Positions 1 through 7,380 are shown, counted from the first letter of the stretch. The stretch is DNA of 11,741 bases from Candidatus Aminicenantota bacterium (GCA_030633795.1 DAOWCB010000015.1:1-11741); one strand, 5' to 3'. Program-made: numbers and translations. Notes: generated from the letters alone by a model not told the origin.

Positions 1-136
1 GAACAAAATTCTGAATAGCATGACAGCCAAGGATATACATCAAGTTTCCGTGGTGGAGGAAGGTAAGGTCACGGGTATCGTTTGCCGGAGCGATATCCTC
101 CGCTATATCCAGCTTCGTTCAGAACTCGGCGTTTGA
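1..136 (+). CDS. CBS-domain protein, C-terminal end (partial)
   Basis: This is an open frame from the window edge (first full codon at base 2) to TGA at 134-136, giving the last 44 residues of a protein. The pattern of a short beta strand (HQVSVVEEGKVTGIVCRSDIL) followed by a helix beginning at SDILRYIQLR is the end of a CBS domain, a module that usually binds adenine nucleotides and regulates an attached enzyme or transporter. An ending of the type 'DLLRYLQLRxEL' right after a CBS domain is familiar from CBS-containing site-2 (M50) metalloproteases. That is a guess, because the catalytic part lies outside the window. nth begins 23 bases downstream on the same strand, so the two are probably cotranscribed. 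Confidence 0.7.
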   Translation, partial: NKILNSMTAKDIHQVSVVEEGKVTGIVCRSDILRYIQLRSELGV

Positions 137-159
137 GGAGTGGCAAAGAGAGGGAAGAG

Positions 160-816
160 ATGAAAAGAGCAAAAGACAGGATAGATGAAATCATAACCGA
201 ATTAAAAATGACATATCCCCAAAGCCAAACAGCCCTCCATTTTGGGACACCTTTACAGATACTGGTGGCAACCATACTGTCTGCTCAATGCACGGATGAA
301 CAGGTCAACAAGGTCACGCCCGCCCTCTTCAGCAAGTACAAAACCGCTGCGGATTTTGCCCAAGCCGATCCGGATACCTTAGAGGAAGAGATCCGGTCCA
401 CGGGATTTTTCAAGAACAAGACAAAAAGCATCATTAGTGCAACAAAAAAGATCGTCGATGATTTTGGAGGCAAAGTGCCTGATCGTATGGAGGACCTGAT
501 CACACTTCAAGGTGTGGCAAGAAAAACAGCCAATATCGTTTTATCCAGCGGATACAAAAAAGCCGAGGGGATTGCGGTCGATACCCATGTCAAGAGGCTT
601 TCGCAGAGACTGGGTTTGAGCAAGGAGAAGAATCCGGATAAGATCGAACAGGATCTTATGAATCTGGTTCCACGAGAAGAATGGATTGATTTTAACTACA
701 TGTTCGTCAATCACGGACGAAACACCTGCCAGGCACGTAAGCCTGATTGTCCCGCATGCGTGTTGCATTCGCTGTGTCCTTCGGCAAAAGATTTTTTCCC
801 CGATCTGCAGTCCTAG
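160..816 (+). CDS. nth: Endonuclease III (DNA glycosylase/AP lyase)
   Basis: This 218-residue protein is close to the usual ~210-220 of the family. It removes oxidised pyrimidines from DNA and cleaves the abasic site in base excision repair. The helix-hairpin-helix segment with the catalytic lysine is at 116-128 (LQGVARKTANIVL, K122). The catalytic aspartate is D141 in VDTHVKRL. The C-terminal 4Fe-4S loop is C190-x6-C197-x2-C200-x5-C206, exactly the expected spacing. The start was set at ATG 160 because a purine-rich ribosome site (AGAGGGAAGAG) lies just before it. The longer frame back to base 82 only overlaps the upstream CBS gene. The hairpin reads LQGVAR where the common form is LPGVGR. 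The product is nonetheless clear. Confidence 0.96.
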   Translation: MKRAKDRIDEIITELKMTYPQSQTALHFGTPLQILVATILSAQCTDEQVNKVTPALFSKYKTAADFAQADPDTLEEEIRSTGFFKNKTKSIISATKKIVDDFGGKVPDRMEDLITLQGVARKTANIVLSSGYKKAEGIAVDTHVKRLSQRLGLSKEKNPDKIEQDLMNLVPREEWIDFNYMFVNHGRNTCQARKPDCPACVLHSLCPSAKDFFPDLQS

Positions 817-911
817 AAGATTTTCTGCCGTACACACTTGGAGTCCTGCTCTGCAGGATTGCCTAGAAGAACGACTCGGGAGCTTATATAAACAATATCA
901 GAGAGAATCAT

Positions 912-940
912 TTGATTTATCCTTTATGGTGAATTATAAA
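912..940 (+). promoter_or_regulatory. Sigma-70-type promoter candidate for amrS-archease-rtcB
   Basis: A TTGATT box (912-917) and a TATAAA box (935-940) are separated by exactly 17 bases, in the 164-base gap between nth and amrS. Transcription would start near 947, leaving a leader of about 34 bases before the ATG at 981. The rest of the gap holds only a short hairpin at 842-860, with no T run after it. The match is by eye. A clear -10/-35 pair at the right place supports an independent three-gene transcript. Confidence 0.5.
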
Positions 941-980
941 TAATCATTGAGAGTGTACAGCGGAGTGATAGGGTAAGACC

Positions 981-1997
981 ATGATCAAAGAAGCCATGCT
1001 TTACCTTTCCCTTGATGAAAAGAGAGTTTCCTGTGTTCTTTGTCATCACAATTGCCAGATTGCTCCAGGAAAACTCGGTATCTGTGGGGTAAGAGAAAAC
1101 AGAGAAGGAAAACTCTTTACGCGTCTTTACGCGGACATCATTGCTGCCCATGTGGACCCGATCGAAAAAAAACCTCTTTATCATTTCCTTCCGGGAACGA
1201 CCTCCTTCTCGATTGCCACGGCCGGGTGCAATTTTCGTTGTTCCTTTTGCCAGAACTGGCAGATCTCTCAGGCCTCAAAAGGGAAAGACTTTGTCGGTCA
1301 TGGACAGGAATATTCCCCTCAGGATGTTGTTCTCAGCGCAAAAAAACATCGGTGCCAAAGCATTTCCTATACCTATACCGAACCCACGATTTATTTTGAA
1401 TATGCTTATGAAACGGCTAAGTTGGCTAAAAAAGAGGGATTGGCCAACGTTTTTGTGACGAACGGTTACATGCGACCAGAGGCTCTGGAGACCATCAAAC
1501 CTTATCTTGATGCGTGCAATGTGGACCTCAAGGCGTTCCAAGAAGATTTTTACAAGGATATGTGCGGGGCGCATCTCCAACCTGTGCTGGACTCGATCCG
1601 GCTCATGAAAGAGCTGAACATTTGGGTGGAGATAACCACTCTCGTCATACCCGGTCGGAATGATAGCGAGCAGGAGCTCACGCAAATCGCCCGGTTCATC
1701 AGAGATGTGGACCCGAATATCCCATGGCATATCAGCCGCTTCCATCCTGATTATAAATACACCGATTCAGATGCAACTTCGGTGAAATCCCTGCGTTTGG
1801 CCCGCTCCATCGGGATAAAAGAAGGTTTTTATTTCATCTATATCGGGAATGTTTTTGGAGAGTCGGAGGTAACCGTTTGCCCGAATTGTCAAAAAATGCT
1901 TATCCCCAGGCATGGATTTGATATATCTGAGAATAAAATCCAAGAAGGGAAATGTCCTTTTTGCGGGACTCCTATTGCAGGGGTTTTCCGGGAGTAA
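981..1997 (+). CDS. amrS: AmmeMemoRadiSam-system radical SAM enzyme (AmrS)
   Basis: This 338-residue radical SAM protein is related to pyruvate formate-lyase activating enzyme. The cluster-binding motif CNFRCSFC (C83, C87, C90) would hold the 4Fe-4S that cleaves S-adenosylmethionine. An N-terminal cysteine set C18-x2-C21-x3-C25-x9-C35 and the GVREN segment after it are typical of the AmrS subfamily, as is the opening 'KEAMLY'. The C-terminus carries two CxxC pairs (C300/C303 and C325/C328) that look like a zinc or iron-sulfur knuckle. Family members co-occur with AMMECR1 and Memo proteins in a system of unsettled chemistry, and neither partner is in this window. The archease gene starts 2 bases after the stop, so the two are translationally coupled. 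The start codon choice fits the family, although the ribosome site (GGGTAAG) is weak. The subfamily call is strong; the substrate is unknown. Confidence 0.88.
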   Translation: MIKEAMLYLSLDEKRVSCVLCHHNCQIAPGKLGICGVRENREGKLFTRLYADIIAAHVDPIEKKPLYHFLPGTTSFSIATAGCNFRCSFCQNWQISQASKGKDFVGHGQEYSPQDVVLSAKKHRCQSISYTYTEPTIYFEYAYETAKLAKKEGLANVFVTNGYMRPEALETIKPYLDACNVDLKAFQEDFYKDMCGAHLQPVLDSIRLMKELNIWVEITTLVIPGRNDSEQELTQIARFIRDVDPNIPWHISRFHPDYKYTDSDATSVKSLRLARSIGIKEGFYFIYIGNVFGESEVTVCPNCQKMLIPRHGFDISENKIQEGKCPFCGTPIAGVFRE

Positions 1998-1999
1998 GG

Positions 2000-2422
2000 A
2001 TGGAAAAGTACAAGTTTTTCCATCATACGGCTGACGCCAAATTCCAGGCGTTTGGACAAACCCTTGAGGAGACGTTTGCTCATGCAGCTTTGGCCGTGGC
2101 TTCATTGATGTGGGATTGGGAAAAAATTGCCAAAAACATCGAAATATCCGTGGCAGTGGAAGGGAAGGATTTGGAGCAACTCCTCGTCATTTTCTTAGAA
2201 GAGATACTGTATCTGTTTGATACTCGGAATTTTCTATTGGGCTCAGCCGATAATGTTTCACTCGAACAAAACGATGGAGATTGGTCACTTCATGCCTTGT
2301 TCAGGGGAGATGTGTGCGCAGGCGAATATGAAATTTTCGGGGGTGTGAAGGCCATAACCTATAATGAAATAGTCATCTCCGATCGAGCACCTTTTTTGGT
2401 GCAGGTCGTGGCTGATATTTGA
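2000..2422 (+). CDS. Archease (RtcB activating protein)
   Basis: This 140-residue protein matches the usual archease size. Archease helps RtcB ligate RNA: it speeds formation of the RtcB-guanylate intermediate and allows multiple turnover. The N-terminal signature FHHTAD is at 7-12 (D12 is a likely metal ligand), followed by AFGQTLEETF. The central GGVKAITY is at 115-122 (KAITY, 117-121), and the C-terminus ends VVADI with D139, the other conserved acidic position. ATG 2000 was chosen over the upstream in-frame codon at 1952, which lies inside amrS. The new start gives the standard family N-terminus, and the last codons of amrS supply a GGGAG ribosome site. The rtcB start is 9 bases beyond the stop, which supports the pairing. 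Confidence 0.95.
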   Translation: MEKYKFFHHTADAKFQAFGQTLEETFAHAALAVASLMWDWEKIAKNIEISVAVEGKDLEQLLVIFLEEILYLFDTRNFLLGSADNVSLEQNDGDWSLHALFRGDVCAGEYEIFGGVKAITYNEIVISDRAPFLVQVVADI

Positions 2423-2431
2423 GGTGGAATC

Positions 2432-3853
2432 ATGGAACTGAAAAGAATAGATGCGAATACATGGGAGATTCCCAAACATGCAGGCATGAATGTTCCTGCT
2501 GTTATATATGCATCCGAAAAGTTATTGGCAGGTGTGAAAGGAGACAAAACGCTTCAACAGGCCAAAAATGTTGCCTGTCTGCGTGGAATCCAGCGAAAAG
2601 CCTACGTTATGCCGGATGCCCATCAAGGGTACGGGTTTCCCATCGGAGGGGTGGCTGCTTTTGATTTGGAAGAGGGCATCATTTCTCCGGGTGGGGTGGG
2701 GTATGACATCAACTGCGGAGTACGTTTGTTGAAGACGGATTACACAGAGCAAGATATTTTGGAAAAGAGAAAGGTCCTCCTTGCCGAAATTTTCAAGGAA
2801 GTGCCTGCTGGAGTGGGCAAAGGAGGGACGACTCGATTGAGCCGCAGGGCATTGGAGGAGGTCTGTGCCAAAGGAGCGGAATGGGCGGTGACTAATGGAT
2901 ACGGGATGAAAGATGACCTGCAAAAGACAGAAGAGAACGGAAAAATGAAAGAAGCTGATCCCAGTTTTCTTTCCCAGCGGGCTTTAGAAAGGGGCTTGCC
3001 TCAACTGGGAACTCTCGGAGCGGGAAATCATTTTATAGAGATTCAAAAAGTATCTGAAATCTTTGATTTTGATGTGGCAAAAGTTTTTGGCATTAATTCG
3101 GTTGACCAGATAATGGTGATGATTCACTGTGGCAGCCGGGGGCTCGGCCATCAGGTCGCTTCCGATTATATAAGACTCATGGAAAACAAACTTGGGATTC
3201 GGGGATTGCCAGACCGTGAGCTCATCAATGCTCCGATTCGTTCAGATCTGGGGAACAGATACTACAAATCCATGAGCGCAGCCGTGAATTTTGCCTTTGC
3301 CAACCGTCAGATGATTGCCCATTGGGTAAGACAAGTATTCCAGAAGGTTATGGGAAGTTCGGAAGGAATGGATCAAGTCTACGATGTGTGCCACAATGTG
3401 GCTAAATTTGAACAGCATACGATAGAGGGAAGGATCAAAAACGTTTGCATCCACAGGAAAGGAGCCACAAGAAGTTTTGGCCCTGGGAGGAGAGAAATCC
3501 CAGAAATTTATCGAGCTGTGGGTCAACCCGTTCTCATTCCCGGCAGCATGGGAACAGCTTCTTACATTCTCGTTGGGACGGATAAAGCCGAGGAACTGAG
3601 TTTTGGCTCCACAGCCCATGGAGCAGGCAGATTGATGTCCAGACATGAAGCGAGGCGTAGGTTTAGAGGAGAGAAGATCAAAGAAGAATTAGAGCAAAAA
3701 GGAATCGAACTTCGTTCCACGAGTTGGAGAGGTATAGCCGAGGAGGCCCCCCATGCCTATAAAGATGTAGACGAGGTTGTCCGGATATCCCACGAGGCAG
3801 GAATCGGACAGCTCGTGGCCAAAGTTGTGCCGGTTGGGGTTATGAAGGGTTGA
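2432..3853 (+). CDS. rtcB: RtcB, GTP-dependent RNA-splicing ligase
   Basis: This 473-residue protein is a full-length, intein-free RtcB. It joins RNA ends bearing 2',3'-cyclic phosphate or 3'-phosphate to 5'-OH, using GTP and manganese, in RNA repair or tRNA splicing. Expected manganese ligands are visible: D92 and C95 in YDINCGVR, H200 in GAGNHF, H232 and H240 in IHCGSRGLGH, and H321 in CHNVAKFE. H396 in STAHGAGR is the histidine that takes GMP. The PDAHQGYGFPIGG stretch (61-73) and the GSMGTASYIL stretch (371-380) are also family hallmarks. An AGGTGG ribosome site overlaps the archease stop, so translation is coupled. The gene ends 3 bases from the convergent ferritin-like gene. In bacteria RtcB is thought to repair RNA cut by ribotoxins or stress nucleases; the substrate here cannot be read from sequence. 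Confidence 0.98.
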   Translation: MELKRIDANTWEIPKHAGMNVPAVIYASEKLLAGVKGDKTLQQAKNVACLRGIQRKAYVMPDAHQGYGFPIGGVAAFDLEEGIISPGGVGYDINCGVRLLKTDYTEQDILEKRKVLLAEIFKEVPAGVGKGGTTRLSRRALEEVCAKGAEWAVTNGYGMKDDLQKTEENGKMKEADPSFLSQRALERGLPQLGTLGAGNHFIEIQKVSEIFDFDVAKVFGINSVDQIMVMIHCGSRGLGHQVASDYIRLMENKLGIRGLPDRELINAPIRSDLGNRYYKSMSAAVNFAFANRQMIAHWVRQVFQKVMGSSEGMDQVYDVCHNVAKFEQHTIEGRIKNVCIHRKGATRSFGPGRREIPEIYRAVGQPVLIPGSMGTASYILVGTDKAEELSFGSTAHGAGRLMSRHEARRRFRGEKIKEELEQKGIELRSTSWRGIAEEAPHAYKDVDEVVRISHEAGIGQLVAKVVPVGVMKG

Positions 3854-3856
3854 GCT

Positions 3857-4345
3857 TCAAGTCACAATCTTATCGACATCCTGCTCAGCATAATCCTCGA
3901 AATCCTGCACGGCATCATACTCGGTTTTCAGCATCAAATAATGACTGTGCTCAACCTTGCTGAGGTAATGGAGAAGCCTTTTTTGACCGTTATCCATGCG
4001 TTCAGCCAAATTGGCGTAAAAATCCTCTGCGAATTTCTCGGCATCCATGGCTTGAAGGAGGATATCTACCAGGGAGGATGAGGGCGCGACGACGACAGGT
4101 TTGAAAAGATCTTGGCTAGGTTCCTCTGGGATTTGGATGGTTTGGTTGGGAAAAAGGGTCGCTTGAAGTTTCATCAGGATTTCTTTGTGTTTGTTTTCCT
4201 CGAAAGCCAGCCATCGAAACTTTTCTTTTAACAGGGGGTTGGAAACCCTATCCGAAAGATCTGTGTAGGCCTTGTTCGAATCTATCTCTGCTCGTATGGC
4301 GTATCCTATGAGATCTTTTAGTGAAGCGGTTGAAACATCTAGCAT
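3857..4345 (-). CDS. Ferritin-like diiron protein, rubrerythrin family
   Basis: This 162-residue protein has the four-helix ferritin-like pattern with two carboxylate/histidine helices in each half. E20 is in the first helix, E50-x2-H53 (EENKH) in the second, E103 (AEKFAEDFY) in the third, and E132-x2-H135 (EHSH) in the fourth. These would bind a diiron site that reduces peroxide or oxidises iron. A proline-rich linker at about 66-90 joins the two helical pairs. There is no C-terminal rubredoxin CxxC domain, so it is the short form and the electron donor is unknown. A strong ribosome site (AAGGAG) sits 6 bases before the ATG. It lies downstream of tyrS on the same strand but has its own promoter candidate in the 126-base gap. 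The family is clear; peroxidase versus other diiron activity is not. Confidence 0.85.
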   Translation of the reverse strand: MLDVSTASLKDLIGYAIRAEIDSNKAYTDLSDRVSNPLLKEKFRWLAFEENKHKEILMKLQATLFPNQTIQIPEEPSQDLFKPVVVAPSSSLVDILLQAMDAEKFAEDFYANLAERMDNGQKRLLHYLSKVEHSHYLMLKTEYDAVQDFEDYAEQDVDKIVT

Positions 4346-4387
4346 ATCGTTCTCCTTAAATGGGTGATATCGATTTGAGCTATCCAG

Positions 4388-4416
4388 ATTTTAATCTTTT
4401 CTGCAAGTTTGGTAAA
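4388..4416 (-). promoter_or_regulatory. Sigma-70-type promoter candidate for the ferritin-like gene
   Basis: On the - strand a TTTACC box (bases 4416-4411) is followed after exactly 17 bases by TAAAAT (4393-4388). Transcription would start near 4381, about 36 bases before the ATG. The boxes match consensus at 4 and 5 of 6 positions. This would allow the gene to be expressed apart from tyrS. I saw no terminator for tyrS in the gap 4346-4471 and no recognisable regulator site. Confidence 0.45.
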
Positions 4417-4471
4417 GGGTATGAATGATATTGATGCGAAAACATACCTCTGAAGATTTGACCCGCTTTCC

Positions 4472-5698
4472 CTATTTGCCGGCAATTTTATAGAATCTGC
4501 GTTTGCCGATTTTCAGAACGTACTCATTCTTTTTTTTGAAATCCAACATGAACTCGATGCTGTCGATGCGGCTTCCATCGATATATATGCCCCCCTGGCG
4601 GACCATTCTTTTGGCTTCCCCGCGAGAGAGAAGGATTTCTTCGAGAACATCGATAATGCTGACTTCCCCAGATTCTGAGATTTTTCCGGGACCCACAATA
4701 TGAACCGCTAGATCTGACGGGATTTTTTTTTGTTTGAACACCAAATCAAATTCTTTAACGGCCTTTGCAGCTTCAGCTTCACTCCAGAAATCCGCCACGA
4801 TCATCTTGGCTAGCCTTGATTTTAAGTCCTTGGGATTGAGCTTTTCTTCCTGTATTTCCCTCCGCCAATCGTCGATTTGAGAAAGCAGCACGTCCGTGAG
4901 CAGTTCATAATAGCGGAACATCAACGGATCAGATACGGACATAATCTTGCCGTAGATTTCATTCGGTGGCTCCGTGATCCCGACGTAATTGTCCAGAGAT
5001 TTGCTCATTTTATTAACCCCGTCAAGCCCTTCCAGCAAAGGCATGGTTATGACAATTTGAGGCTCCTGTTGAAACTCTCTCTGGATATCCCTTCCCACCA
5101 AGAGGTTGAATTTTTGATCTGTCCCGCCCAGTTCGACATCGGCCTCCAAAGCGACCGAGTCATAAGCCTGCATGATAGGATACAGGAGTTCATGCAGGGA
5201 TATGGGTTGGCCACTTTTCAGGCGGTTAGAAAAATCGTCCCGTTCCAAAATTCTCGCCACGGTGTACTTTGACGTAAGCTTGATGATATCGAAACTGGCC
5301 AATTTTCCTAACCATCGGGAGTTGAAGTCGATGATCGTTTTTTCAGGATCGAGTATCTTGAATATTTGGTTCTTATACGTCTCTGCGTTTTTGTTGATCT
5401 GTTCGCGGGTCATCGGAGGGCGGGTGGCCGATTGTCCAGAAGGATCTCCGATCAACCCTGTAAAATCCCCGATTAAAAAGATGACATCGTGACCCAAGTC
5501 CTGGAAATGCTTCATCTTGCGGATGAGAACCGTGTGGCCGATGTGGATATCGGGAGCTGTCGGATCGAATCCGGCTTTTATACGCAGCGGCTTGTTTTCC
5601 TTTATCGCCCGTTCAAGTTTGGCCTTGAGTTCGTTTTCCTGGATTATTTCCACACAGCCTTTTTTCAGGTAAACAAATTGTTCTTCGACAGATTTCAT
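4472..5698 (-). CDS. tyrS: Tyrosyl-tRNA synthetase
   Basis: This 408-residue class I aminoacyl-tRNA synthetase attaches tyrosine to tRNA-Tyr. The first nucleotide-binding motif is HIGH at 52-55, inside a DPTAPDIHIGH stretch. The second is KMSKS at 230-234. The tyrosine-binding region includes YDSVALEADVELGGTDQ (179-195). An S4 RNA-binding domain ends the protein (about 347-405; VLEEILLSRGEAKRMVRQGG and what follows). The HIGH/KMSKS combination marks the TyrZ-like type rather than the E. coli TyrS type (HLGH/KFGKT). An AAAGGAA ribosome site precedes ATG 5698. The gene starts 26 bases after purN and is probably cotranscribed with it; no leader resembling a T-box fits in so short a gap. A function other than charging tRNA-Tyr is unlikely. 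Confidence 0.97.
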   Translation of the reverse strand: MKSVEEQFVYLKKGCVEIIQENELKAKLERAIKENKPLRIKAGFDPTAPDIHIGHTVLIRKMKHFQDLGHDVIFLIGDFTGLIGDPSGQSATRPPMTREQINKNAETYKNQIFKILDPEKTIIDFNSRWLGKLASFDIIKLTSKYTVARILERDDFSNRLKSGQPISLHELLYPIMQAYDSVALEADVELGGTDQKFNLLVGRDIQREFQQEPQIVITMPLLEGLDGVNKMSKSLDNYVGITEPPNEIYGKIMSVSDPLMFRYYELLTDVLLSQIDDWRREIQEEKLNPKDLKSRLAKMIVADFWSEAEAAKAVKEFDLVFKQKKIPSDLAVHIVGPGKISESGEVSIIDVLEEILLSRGEAKRMVRQGGIYIDGSRIDSIEFMLDFKKKNEYVLKIGKRRFYKIAGK

Positions 5699-5724
5699 GA
5701 CTGTTTCCTTTGTAATGCTTGGCC

Positions 5725-6360
5725 TTATCTTATGAATGCCCGTCTTCCCTTTACTTCGATGTTCCCCTCGAAGTAGAGCTTGACAGCTTCAGGATATATT
5801 TGGTGTTCCTGTTTCAAAATTCTTTCGCTCAGGGAATCTTCGTTGTCATTTTGGAGAACTGGCACCACAGCTTGCAGAATAATGGGCCCCATGTCAACTT
5901 CTGCGGTGACAAAATGGACAGTGGCACCGGAATACCGAACTCCCCAATCTATGGCTTTTTGTTGAACGTGCAGTCCTGGAAAAGAGGGGAGAAGGGCCGG
6001 ATGAATGTTTATGATTCTGTTTTTGAAGGTGTTGCAAAACAGAGCGGTGAGGATTTTCATGTAGCCGGCCAGGCATATCAAATCCACATTTCTTTTTTTT
6101 ATTTCTTGTATGATGGCTTCATCGTAAGCTTCCCTTGATGGGCATTCTTTGGGATTAATGTAAAGAGTTTCGAGATTGCGCTCCTGAGCGATTTTTAGTC
6201 CGGGTGCCTCTTTTTTGTTGCTGAATACGAGGACTATCTCGGCATTGATTCTTCCTGCAACGATGGCATTGTGTATGGCCATAAAATTCGAGCCTCGTCC
6301 GGAGAGAAAGATGGCGATCCGTCCTTTTTTCTTGGGACTTTGAAAAACGTCCTCTGACAT
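5725..6360 (-). CDS. purN: Phosphoribosylglycinamide formyltransferase (GAR transformylase)
   Basis: This 211-residue enzyme transfers a formyl group from 10-formyl-tetrahydrofolate to GAR, the third step of de novo purine synthesis. The phosphate-binding SGRGSNF is at 20-26. The catalytic core is N118 and H120 in INIHPALLPSFPGLH, with D156 in VDMGPIILQ. These correspond to N106, H108 and D144 of the E. coli enzyme with a constant 12-residue offset, caused by a slightly longer N-terminus. A ribosome site AAGGAA lies before ATG 6360. The gene follows the barrel gene by 34 bases and precedes tyrS by 26. Its presence downstream of purBSQL shows that the purine cluster continues past the barrel gene. 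Confidence 0.97.
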   Translation of the reverse strand: MSEDVFQSPKKKGRIAIFLSGRGSNFMAIHNAIVAGRINAEIVLVFSNKKEAPGLKIAQERNLETLYINPKECPSREAYDEAIIQEIKKRNVDLICLAGYMKILTALFCNTFKNRIINIHPALLPSFPGLHVQQKAIDWGVRYSGATVHFVTAEVDMGPIILQAVVPVLQNDNEDSLSERILKQEHQIYPEAVKLYFEGNIEVKGRRAFIR

Positions 6361-6394
6361 TTTGTTTTTCCTTATTTTTTATTAGTTCTGTTGA

Positions 6395-7282
6395 CTAAAA
6401 TCGGATTATAAAACCTATTTTAACCGATAAACCGCTAAAATCAATTACGGCCTCTGAAACCGAGCGAAAATTCGATCCTGATGGCTTTTCGATCCGGATT
6501 TCGTTTTTTGCCTGCCAAAAATCAAGGTCAGGGATGTACTCCTCGAAATAATACAGTGTGCCCTTTTCTTCCAACTCGTTCTCACCGGAAAATCCCGAGA
6601 TTTTTGCCCTCCTTATCAAACCTTCTACAAAAAAGCGAACGCCCACATCTGTTTCATATACAAATCCGAGACCACCTAACAGAATCGAATCGGAGGCAGA
6701 TGCTCTCCCAAGAGAGGCAGAAGCTCTCCCAAGACGGAAATAATTGTATTTGGTTGCTGATTCCAGTTTTTTTGCTTCTCTATACACATATTTGGCCCAT
6801 GCCAATCCTCCACCAGCCCTCGCATAAACGTGAAGCCTGCTGTTTAAGGGGATGAAGTAATAACCGGAGAGGACGAGGGGGTAGGCGCTTATCGTGACCG
6901 GATGGACGTGGCTAGAGACTCCGGATGGGCGCTGGACTAAGACTTCGGTCTCTTTTTCTTTTAGGTCGCCGTAGATGTAACCTGTTCCAAGGCTGACTCC
7001 AATTCGCCGGGAAAAAGAAAGGAAAATCTCTCCTTCAAGGTGGATGCCGGATTGGAGGCTTTTGACATCTTGTCCGAGATACTGCCAATTGTTGTTATTC
7101 TCTGCGTCTCTTTTTATCCATTCGGCCCAGTCTTCGAGGCCGCGGTTGATGCTTTTGACATCAAGAAAGGTGTATCCACCCGAAAGTTTGAGACTCAGCT
7201 CTACACCCATGGCCGGGATGCCGAATAAAAATACAGGAACAAGAATTCGAACAACATTCTTGACGAAACGCGTTATACTCAT
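6395..7282 (-). CDS. Secreted outer-membrane beta-barrel protein of unknown role
   Basis: I do not recognise the specific family. From ATG 7282 the protein is 295 residues. Residues 1-26 look like a signal peptide: a positive start (MSITRFVKNVVR), a hydrophobic core (ILVPVFLFGIPA) and a likely cut near AMG/VE. The mature part alternates polar and hydrophobic residues and is rich in Tyr and Gly (for example LSLKLSGGYTFL, IGVSLGTGYIYG, ILLGGLGFVYE). It has no cysteine and ends in IGFIIRF; a terminal Phe is the usual barrel-assembly signal. A 7-residue motif, LGRASAS, occurs twice at 184-197. The start is uncertain: the frame also has ATG 7300 and an upstream TTG at 7345, and none has a clear ribosome site. 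I prefer 7282 for the signal peptide. The gene sits between purL and purN with no evident purine role. It may be a small porin-like or adhesion-type barrel. Confidence 0.7.
   Translation of the reverse strand: MSITRFVKNVVRILVPVFLFGIPAMGVELSLKLSGGYTFLDVKSINRGLEDWAEWIKRDAENNNNWQYLGQDVKSLQSGIHLEGEIFLSFSRRIGVSLGTGYIYGDLKEKETEVLVQRPSGVSSHVHPVTISAYPLVLSGYYFIPLNSRLHVYARAGGGLAWAKYVYREAKKLESATKYNYFRLGRASASLGRASASDSILLGGLGFVYETDVGVRFFVEGLIRRAKISGFSGENELEEKGTLYYFEEYIPDLDFWQAKNEIRIEKPSGSNFRSVSEAVIDFSGLSVKIGFIIRF
6695..6736 (-). repeat. 21-base tandem duplication inside the barrel gene
   Basis: Two adjacent 21-base units (6695-6715 and 6716-6736) match at 18 of 21 positions. Being a multiple of three, the duplication keeps frame and encodes the LGRASAS motif twice in a row. 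It falls in a charged, probably loop-forming part of the barrel protein. Strand slippage is the simplest origin. Confidence 0.85.
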
Positions 7283-7316
7283 AAGATTAAATCGACCCAT
7301 CGTTGATGGATTTACA

Positions 7317-7345
7317 AGTTTAGCTGTTCTGGGAAAAACTTTCAA
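7317..7345 (-). promoter_or_regulatory. Possible promoter for the barrel gene
   Basis: On the - strand TTGAAA (7345-7340) and TAAACT (7322-7317) are spaced by 17 bases. The -35 box is good (5 of 6) but the -10 box is mediocre (4 of 6). Transcription would begin near 7310, giving a 28-base leader to ATG 7282. The site would also account for the upstream TTG codon at 7345 not being a start. Weak evidence, by eye only. Confidence 0.25.
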
Positions 7346-7380
7346 ATTTTATTTTGTTCTCGTTCAATTCATTCCCCAGT

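Noticed and set aside
82..159. Upstream start for nth giving 244 residues
   Set aside because: The extra 26 codons overlap the CBS-domain gene, lack family similarity, and ATG 160 has a good ribosome site and the normal protein length.
842..860. Hairpin after nth (8-pair stem with one wobble, 3-base loop) as a terminator
   Set aside because: The stem is short and followed by GCCTAGAAG, not a T run; it also includes a chance CTGCAG palindrome. Too weak to call an intrinsic terminator.
1275..1745. 156-residue open frame on the - strand inside amrS
   Set aside because: It is antisense to a well-supported radical SAM gene, and the translation shows no family features.
5699..5724. T-box or other leader regulating tyrS
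   Set aside because: Only 26 bases separate purN from tyrS, far too short for a T-box, and no specifier stem is visible.
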